From Spirogloea muscicola (taxonomy: Eukaryota; Streptophyta; Zygnematophyceae; Spirogloeales; Spirogloeaceae): a stretch of DNA of 26,090 nt. The stretch spans positions 81,987 to 108,076 of the forward strand of contig WELB01000142.1 in assembly GCA_009602725.1 (NCBI GenBank), given 5' to 3'. The notes below the pieces were generated by a model. That model was given only the letters and a program-made list of their open reading frames with translations, had not been told where the DNA came from and did no database searches. Below, one piece after another: positions 20,507 through 26,090 of the stretch. The position numbers and the translations under genes are program-made. Position 1 is the stretch's first letter. Each line of letters begins with the position of its first letter.

Positions 20507-23500
20507 ATGGCGGCCGCTGGAGGCTCCCGGGCGGCTATCTCTGCCTCTCCGCCAGCGCGTCTCCTTCTGCTTCTCACCTCCATTCCCATATTCCTAGGTG
20601 ACCTCACTTTCCATCACCTCACTGTTCATCTCGTCAGCTCTTTGCTCATTGTATTACAAGCGGATTGGGGAGGTATTTAGTGGGTTGGGATTCTCTGCCA
20701 TCACACTATCTATAATCATGCCTGCATCTTACTCCCTGTATGCAGTCCAATTAGTCATCAATAGCTCGGAGAGGGTTTCTGTCAGTGCCTGAATCCTGAC
20801 GGATTTACGGTATCATGCAGCCGGCTTCGCATTCTTTCTACAATGGAGAGGGGGCCTTGACGACCCCAACAACATCTCGCTGATCTACGAGAGTGATCTG
20901 GGAGGCAAGTTTCCAGGTTCAAAGTTCGAGCACAGTGCCACTTGGGTGAGACACAGCTCCTGACCCTACATGCATCGCAGATATCGAGGAGCTCGTGTAG
21001 CTGATTGAGGGCTGATAGGTTAATGAGCTCACAGATTCTTGAGGCAAGGCACTGACACTCTTTCACTCTATGTGGCAATAATCGTAGTACTTCTTAGGAA
21101 GCACACTGGCATTAGCTACTCAATAGAGTACTCCCTATCAGAAAGGGGTGTGGTTGAGCCTTATAGAACATTGTCTATTGTTCATTCGTGTGCAGAGACA
21201 TGCGGCGGCTGCTGTTGCTTGTGCAGATAAGGTGAGGCAGAATGAGCCTATGTTTCCACATGACGGACGATGGGTGGCAAGCAGCACAAGGTCCCCCGTC
21301 CTGAAGGTATGCCCACCATTCATCACCTTTGCCTCACAGACTGTGTGATGCTTACTGCCTCTGCTCAGGTTGCAGTATAAGCTCAGCGACTCGGTGCTGC
21401 CTCTGCTGACACCCTTTGGATTTGATTGCAAGAGCAGCAGCTCAGCTGCAATGCCCTTGCCACAGTTGTCAAATGACTGAGTCAAGTACTGTCAGGAGTC
21501 AGCCTGTCCTTTATCACCAAATTGCTCACTGTGCAGCTATGCATTACTACAACTACTTCGTCCTCTGTGGAAGCCACACTCAGATGGCTCTTCTACCACA
21601 AGACCTTGGGTGTTGAAACTTACCTCCTCTTCGTGGAAGGAGAAGCTGCTTCAGAAAGAAGTATCGCTGTTCTGAAGAGCATTGAGGTGAGTCACAGCCT
21701 TGGTTCTTGACATGTTAAACATCTCAGTCCTCTCTCTTCTCAGGTTCATTAAATTCATATCCTTCTCTTCTAAGGTGAACAACACAGAGAGAAATAAGAC
21801 TTAGCAAGTTGTGTGGCAACCTACACTGGGTGCATCCATGGACAGGGTGTGCAAGTTATTCGCAGGACGAAAGAGTTGGAGGACAAGCAAGCCAGGAGGT
21901 ATGACGGCTTCCTTCGTTCTCCAGAAGGGCTCTGTGCTTGCCTCCTTGACATCTACTTATGTCTTTCTTTCTGTTCTTTACCAGATCCGCATCTTTCACG
22001 CCACAGATTTTGAGAAGCTCATGTGGTCATGTGTGCAGCCGTATATGGAATGAGACATGGTTATCCAGTTTCTTCTATCGTCCATGCAATTACGAACTTT
22101 TTGTGCGTCAATCGTTGAACATGGAGATGGCAATTAAATTGGCTCGGGTATGACATTTAACTTGCTTCAGCATGTAATCTCTAGGAATGACAGTGCAACA
22201 TGAGTGCTCAATGAGTTGTTCTTCCACACTGCACCTTGTGAGTGACATCATATATTTCACGTCTCTGCTTGTGTCTGCATTCATGATGCCTGCCTGTTCA
22301 ATTCCGTGCTTGCAAGTAAGGCACACCAGCTCAACATTGCAGTCACTGCAATGGGCTGTTACAGGCTACTTCCTGCAAATGCAACTTGGCTGACAGGTCT
22401 CGCCTGCTCCTGTCTTCAGCTCGCAGGAATGGAGTGGATCATACATATTGACACCGACGAGTTGCTGCATCCAGCAGGCGCAAAACAGTACTCTTTGCAG
22501 CATCTTCTTGGTGACCTTGACCTTGATGTTGACACTGTTGTTTTTCCAAATTATGTGAGTGGGATTCAGCTGTTGCTTCGAGTACAGATCTCTGCTAGAC
22601 ACAGGCAGCAGTGCTTTGCTTGCATACGCTTGTCACTCTGATGCTTGCAATACAATGATGTCAACTTCGAACAAAGGGCATAGTGCAGGACGATATCTAA
22701 TAAAAGCGTCGTGGGTGACCTGTTATACCTCAGGAGACTGCGGTTGAGAGAGAAGATGTTACAGACCCCTTCGCAGAAGTCACCATGTTCAAGAAAAACT
22801 ACGATCACGTCACGAAGGAAGTCTATTTTGGCCATTATCGAGAGGTAGGGTAGGGTGTATTTGCACAGAAATCGATCTTTGTAAAGCACAGAAGGTTCTC
22901 AAAGTTTCTTAAATCCTGTCAAGTGGAGCTGAGAAGATGAAGGCATGAACTGTTTGTCTACTCCAGTGTTATCACTAACATCTGCACATCTAACTGCAGG
23001 CTACGCGTAACAATCCAAATTACTTCCTGACATATGGTAATGGGAAATCTGCTGCTCGTGTCCAAGATCACATGAGGCCAAATGGAGCTCATCGTTGGCA
23101 CAACTATCACAAGAGTCCTAAGTGAGGGCAGCTTGATGTTGACCAAAGGCAATGTGTACAAGCTGCGCCCATTTGGATATGTGGAGCCCTGCCGCAAGTG
23201 TTCTGAATTAAGCGAGACTTTGACCATGATGTGTCTTGCTTTCCATTGGACCTGTATGCGCAGAGAGCACAAGTTCAGTGAAGCAGCAGTTCTCCACTAC
23301 ACCTATGCTAGGTTTCAGGACCTTACATCGAGGCGAGACCGGTGTGGCTGCAAGCCCAATAAGGAGGATGTGAAGAAGTGCTTCATGCTTGACTTCGACA
23401 GAGAGGTATTATTGGAGGCATGTTTGCAGTATGGCTTTGAAAACCCTTGCAAGGTGGCTGCTGGTCATTGCTTGCAGACTGCACACGTAGTTTCCTTCTG

Positions 23501-24661
23501 TCGCATTTTGTAAAGGCAATGGTGCTCAAAGGCATCACTCAGAAGGGCTTGCGGTGATTACGCCCCTGTGTTCGTCTGTGGATGTTGTCAAACAGGCCTT
23601 CATTGTTGCATCGACTCAGACGGAGGAGGAGATGCTGCAGTGGTAATTAACTCATATTTATCCTTATTGAGATTGCGGAACAGCGTACAGAGACAGTCCA
23701 GGGAAAATGAATGATTGCCTCTATGACTTGGTGCACATACTTTTAACATGAAATGTGCCGGACATATTTGATTCGGACACCAGCTTTTAGGCTACACCGC
23801 GCACACACTTTTGACGGGCGCACTTAACATCTGTGTGCATGTGGCAGGTACAAGGAACACGTTGTATGGGTGGACAAAGAGATCAATGACAAACTTCTGA
23901 AGAAGGGCTTGCTTGGGCGAATATACGCGCCGCAGGTAGTAGGGAGGCTCCTCTGTCAAGTAGTACGCACGGTGCATGTGTACTTGAGGCATTTGTGCAA
24001 GCTTATGAGAGCTGTGGCCAGCTTAGATTCTCACAAAACCAACTGTTTCCTTGTCAAACAGGTCATCATTCTAGGCATTGAAGCCAGCGGTATTGTGAAG
24101 AGTACAGTTGACTTTGCTTTGAAGGGAGACTCGCTAAATGAGGGCGACCGTGGCCCCACCAGCGTGGGAAAAAGGCGGAGAAAAGACAAGCTGGCGGATT
24201 CAGAGAGGCTGAGGAGGCAGCCAGGAGAAAAGAGCAACTTGAAGGGTGAGAAGGCGGAGGTGGTTGCAGTAGGTGGCAATGAGGCCTGGAAGGAGGCGAC
24301 AGGCCTCGGTGGGGCCCAGCTGAGAGGGGGAGCTGAAGATAGCACACGGGAAAAGATACTGTATGGTCGACGGCTGCAATCGGCACTTGTGGAAGGGCTC
24401 ACCGATCTGCACCTACAGCAGCGTGGACTTGGCAGCCAGGATTTGCAGGACGGGCTCTTTGCACGCTTGCACGCAGAGGGCAGGAGGTCTCAGCCCGGGA
24501 GGCGACTTCTGCAGCTCGAGGAGGGTGGTGCTACTGCTGATTCAGGCAGTCTTACTGAACTTGCCAGTCAGCACAAGAGGGAGGACTTTGACCTGCACTC
24601 CCCTTACGACATGCAGGCAATGCCACCGCTGCCAGCTCCAAGTCCGCATGACGAGCTGTGA
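20507..24661 (+). CDS. KOB1: KOBITO1/ELD1/ABI8-type glycosyltransferase-like membrane protein, 13 exons
   Basis: Arabidopsis KOB1 is a type II membrane protein with a GT2-like (Glyco_tranf_2_4) domain. It is needed for cellulose deposition, cell elongation and ABA responses; I know of no settled donor or acceptor sugar. My exons are 20507-20597, 20821-20945, 21196-21306, 21537-21686, 21846-21898, 22039-22147, 22420-22554, 22734-22844, 23000-23121, 23264-23405, 23596-23642, 23848-23935 and 24062-24661: 1884 nt, 627 aa. Residues 18-38 form the signal anchor, followed by RGGLDDP as in plants. The lumenal domain has [59 protein letters not shown] (DTD at 224-226, the metal-binding-type DxD motif), [72 protein letters not shown] and [15 protein letters not shown]. 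After about residue 448 a charged tail of about 180 residues goes beyond the plant protein (about 530 aa). The start at 20507 is in AAGATGGCG, a strong context; an in-frame ATG at 20441 would add 22 residues. Orthology is very likely. Confidence 0.93.
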
Positions 24662-25295
24662 GCAGCTGTCATGTTGTCGCGACGATATCTCCTCTGCCTG
24701 TACAAGGTCGTCTCCCTTTCATTTCTCTCATTTGGTGTGCTCCACTGTGAGACACCAACTAATCTTCGGCTTGGATGCCGGCTGGCCAATGAAGCCAAAG
24801 ATTGGCTGGCGGACCTGGAGCCCAGGGCTCTTTGGGTTGCTCGTCCCGTGCAGCAGCTGTACTGCACATGCTACAGGCGCGGCGCGCAATTGATGGGCAT
24901 GGAGGGGCTCCTCCACCGGAGCAGTGGGCACTCCATACTGCGCCCTTTCAGTGATGTGCCCATGCTCGGCGCTGACTGCAGCCTCCTGCATGTGCACCGC
25001 AGCTTGCTACTTGCTACTTGACCTTTGACTGAGCCGCCAAGGCTGCCACTGCTGCCTTGGACTTTCTTGTATCTTTACTGGCGTGCCTGTTGCCCCTTTC
25101 TGCCAGGCTGAATATGTGCTGACATTGCTGTGCTCGGCAGCTAGTGGTGTGCAGCAATAAACCTTCAGACCTCAAGCCTGGGCCCGGGCCTGCGCAGTGC
25201 GAATGCTGCAAGTAAGGCTGCAGCTGCATCCGAAAGCTCTATGACCTCACGCTTGAGGCTCGTGAGTGACTACTGTAATGGTCACAATGCTGCCT
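24662..25295 (+). other. KOB1 3' untranslated region
   Basis: This follows the KOB1 stop and ends near the TGTAA at 25274. A 116-codon open frame at 24671-25021 has no recognisable domain or splice support and is best read as UTR. AATAAA also occurs at 25156-25161, so an earlier 3' end is possible. Confidence 0.6.
25274..25278 (+). terminator. TGTAA polyadenylation signal of KOB1
   Basis: A TGTAA motif 613 nt after the stop codon. It gives a 3' UTR length typical of green algae and similar in kind to the VPS54 end. Confidence 0.55.
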
Positions 25296-25640
25296 TCTCT
25301 GGCATTGACCACTGTCCATCATACTGGGGTCGGCCAACTTCCTTCTCTGGTGGAAGTGTGGAGGCTTTGGAAGCCCTGAAATGTGTTGAGATTCAAGTGA
25401 CTCTGGAGGGCTGCCTGCAAGCAGAGCTCGCATCAATCCGGAAGTTTATATACCTGGACCTGACATCCATTGAAAGTTGACCTCCAGAGCCGTTCACACT
25501 AACCCTCGGATGTCTGAGGTGTCCATTGAAAAGTCTGCATCTGTTGATCGCGTCGGGTACTGCAAGGCGAGCCAGTGACAACAGTGGCAGAAAGGAGGGT
25601 GCATCGAGTGATGGAAGTAGTGCTCGCCCATGGAGAAGAG

Positions 25641-25659
25641 GGGCTGGCAAAGCCAGCCC
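25641..25659. repeat. Perfect 8-bp inverted repeat with AAA loop
   Basis: GGGCTGGC, AAA, GCCAGCCC: a stem-loop at the left end of repeat copy A. A weaker version (GGCTGG/CCAGCC) is at 25906-25923 in copy B. Confidence 0.75.
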
Positions 25660-25714
25660 GAAAAAGAATGGACAATGTCCAAAGCCAAAGAAAGAGGAGC
25701 CGGAATAAGGACTA

Positions 25715-25734
25715 CACCACAAAACACCACAAAA
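25715..25734. repeat. CACCACAAAA tandem, two units
   Basis: Two perfect 10-bp units (25715-25724 and 25725-25734) followed by a partial CAC. They lie in the part of copy A that copy B lacks. Confidence 0.75.
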
Positions 25735-26011
25735 CACGTAGACGATGCAGAGGGAAGCTCAGTACCCACGAGTGAGCAACATCAGGTCTGAGTAGCTCGC
25801 AAGGGCCTGAGTGGCCAAGTGCAAAGGCTAGCACGTCGACAGATGTCCATCACCTGCCGCTAAGCTGACCTGCTCAGTGTAGCAAGCGCGGCCAGAGTAA
25901 CTGGTGGCTGGGAGAGGCCAGCCCAAAGAAATGGACAAGGTCTGAAGGAGCCGGAGAGCTCAGTACAGCACTCGTCAGCCCATAAGAGGTCAAGCAGAAC
26001 GGTCGCGCGGC

Positions 26012-26090
26012 ATGCGGGCTTGCGGCGGCGCGGTCGTGCGCCGCGGCCTCGTCGCCAGGCCGCCGCCGTTGCCGCGAGCGCCCGCTGGCG
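26012..26090 (+). CDS. Possible first exon of a further gene, 3' cut by window edge
   Basis: An ATG at 26012 opens a frame to the window end, beginning MRACGGAVVRRGLVARPP and continuing rich in Ala, Arg and Pro without acidic residues. That resembles a transit peptide. The GC content rises sharply here, as at other gene starts in the window. Twenty-six codons of GC-rich DNA can be open by chance, so this is only a suggestion. Confidence 0.22.
   Translation, partial: MRACGGAVVRRGLVARPPPLPRAPAG

Larger units (their letters stand above)
25634..25998. repeat. Two diverged copies of a roughly 100-150 bp repeat
   Basis: Copy A lies at about 25634-25787 and copy B at about 25903-25998. Both carry, in the same order: a GGCTGG...CCAGCC inverted repeat, an AAAGAA(T)GGACAA block, GGAGCCGGA, (A)GCTCAGTAC and a final GAGGTC or CAGGTC. 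Copy A has about 50 bp more between the last blocks. It may be a small non-autonomous element or an old local duplication; I cannot assign a family. Confidence 0.6.
25296..26011. other. Gene-free stretch with degenerate repeats
   Basis: I recognise no gene on either strand. Open frames at 25526-25775 and on the opposite strand at 25393-25769 are short, overlap each other in conflicting frames and show no domain. The stretch holds a duplicated repeat with hairpins and a short tandem (entered separately). Its right end becomes strongly GC-rich, as at other gene starts in this window. Confidence 0.5.

Noticed and set aside
21376-21393. An 18-nt extra KOB1 exon (YKLSDS), or a longer one to about 21476, between exons 3 and 4
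   Set aside because: Acceptor and donor sites exist, but the direct join VLK|LCITTTT matches the plant protein and keeps phase. The longer version has no in-phase donor.
24671-25021. 116-codon open frame after KOB1
   Set aside because: It directly follows the KOB1 stop inside the probable 3' UTR and has no recognisable motif.
1-26090. CRISPR array, tRNA, rRNA, transposase or phage genes
   Set aside because: No regularly spaced repeats, cloverleaf candidates, rRNA-like text or recombinase motifs were seen on either strand. Weak tRNAs could be missed by eye; a covariance-model scan would settle this.

Overview
This is an ordinary nuclear window from a photosynthetic eukaryote, most likely a green alga. 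The evidence is: (i) spliced genes with about 50 short introns (GT-AG, often ending in TGCAG); (ii) GC-rich exons next to lower-GC introns; (iii) TGTAA motifs, the chlorophyte polyadenylation signal, at the expected places in two 3' untranslated regions; (iv) two genes whose closest remembered relatives are plant proteins (KOBITO1 and the plant DUF615 protein). A trebouxiophyte-like chlorophyte is my best guess, but the species cannot be fixed by eye. There is no prokaryotic operon, CRISPR array, rRNA, tRNA or recognisable transposon.

Layout from left to right. Positions 1-5374 (+) hold VPS54, a GARP tethering-complex subunit, cut at its 5' end by the window edge. Positions 6006-7252 (+) hold a five-exon gene for a DarP/YjgA (DUF615) ribosome-biogenesis-type protein with a plastid-transit-like N-terminus. 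Positions 7482-19043 (-) hold a 28-exon full-length ABCA-subfamily ABC transporter. It meets the DarP gene tail to tail, 229 bp apart. Positions 19044-20506 are a 1.46 kb GC-rich divergent promoter with G-boxes, short direct repeats and a 22-bp near-palindrome. Positions 20507-24661 (+) hold a 13-exon KOBITO1/ELD1/ABI8-type glycosyltransferase. The last 0.8 kb has degenerate repeats and possibly the first codons of another gene, cut by the right edge.

All four gene models were built by hand by joining exons at splice sites and checking phase against protein-family conservation. Each total coding length is divisible by three: VPS54 3549 nt partial, DarP 534 nt, ABCA 5991 nt, KOB1 1884 nt. Family similarity is from memory, not from a database search.

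The genes are not an obvious functional cluster. VPS54 (endosome-to-Golgi tethering), the ABCA pump and the Golgi-type KOB1 protein all concern the endomembrane system, but this may be chance. The only shared control region supported by position is the divergent ABCA/KOB1 promoter. I found no undescribed system. The more unusual points are a GC-AG intron in VPS54, a roughly 260-residue low-complexity insert in VPS54, a roughly 180-residue C-terminal extension on KOB1, an acidic di-leucine signal in the ABCA N-terminus, and the palindrome and repeats in the divergent promoter.
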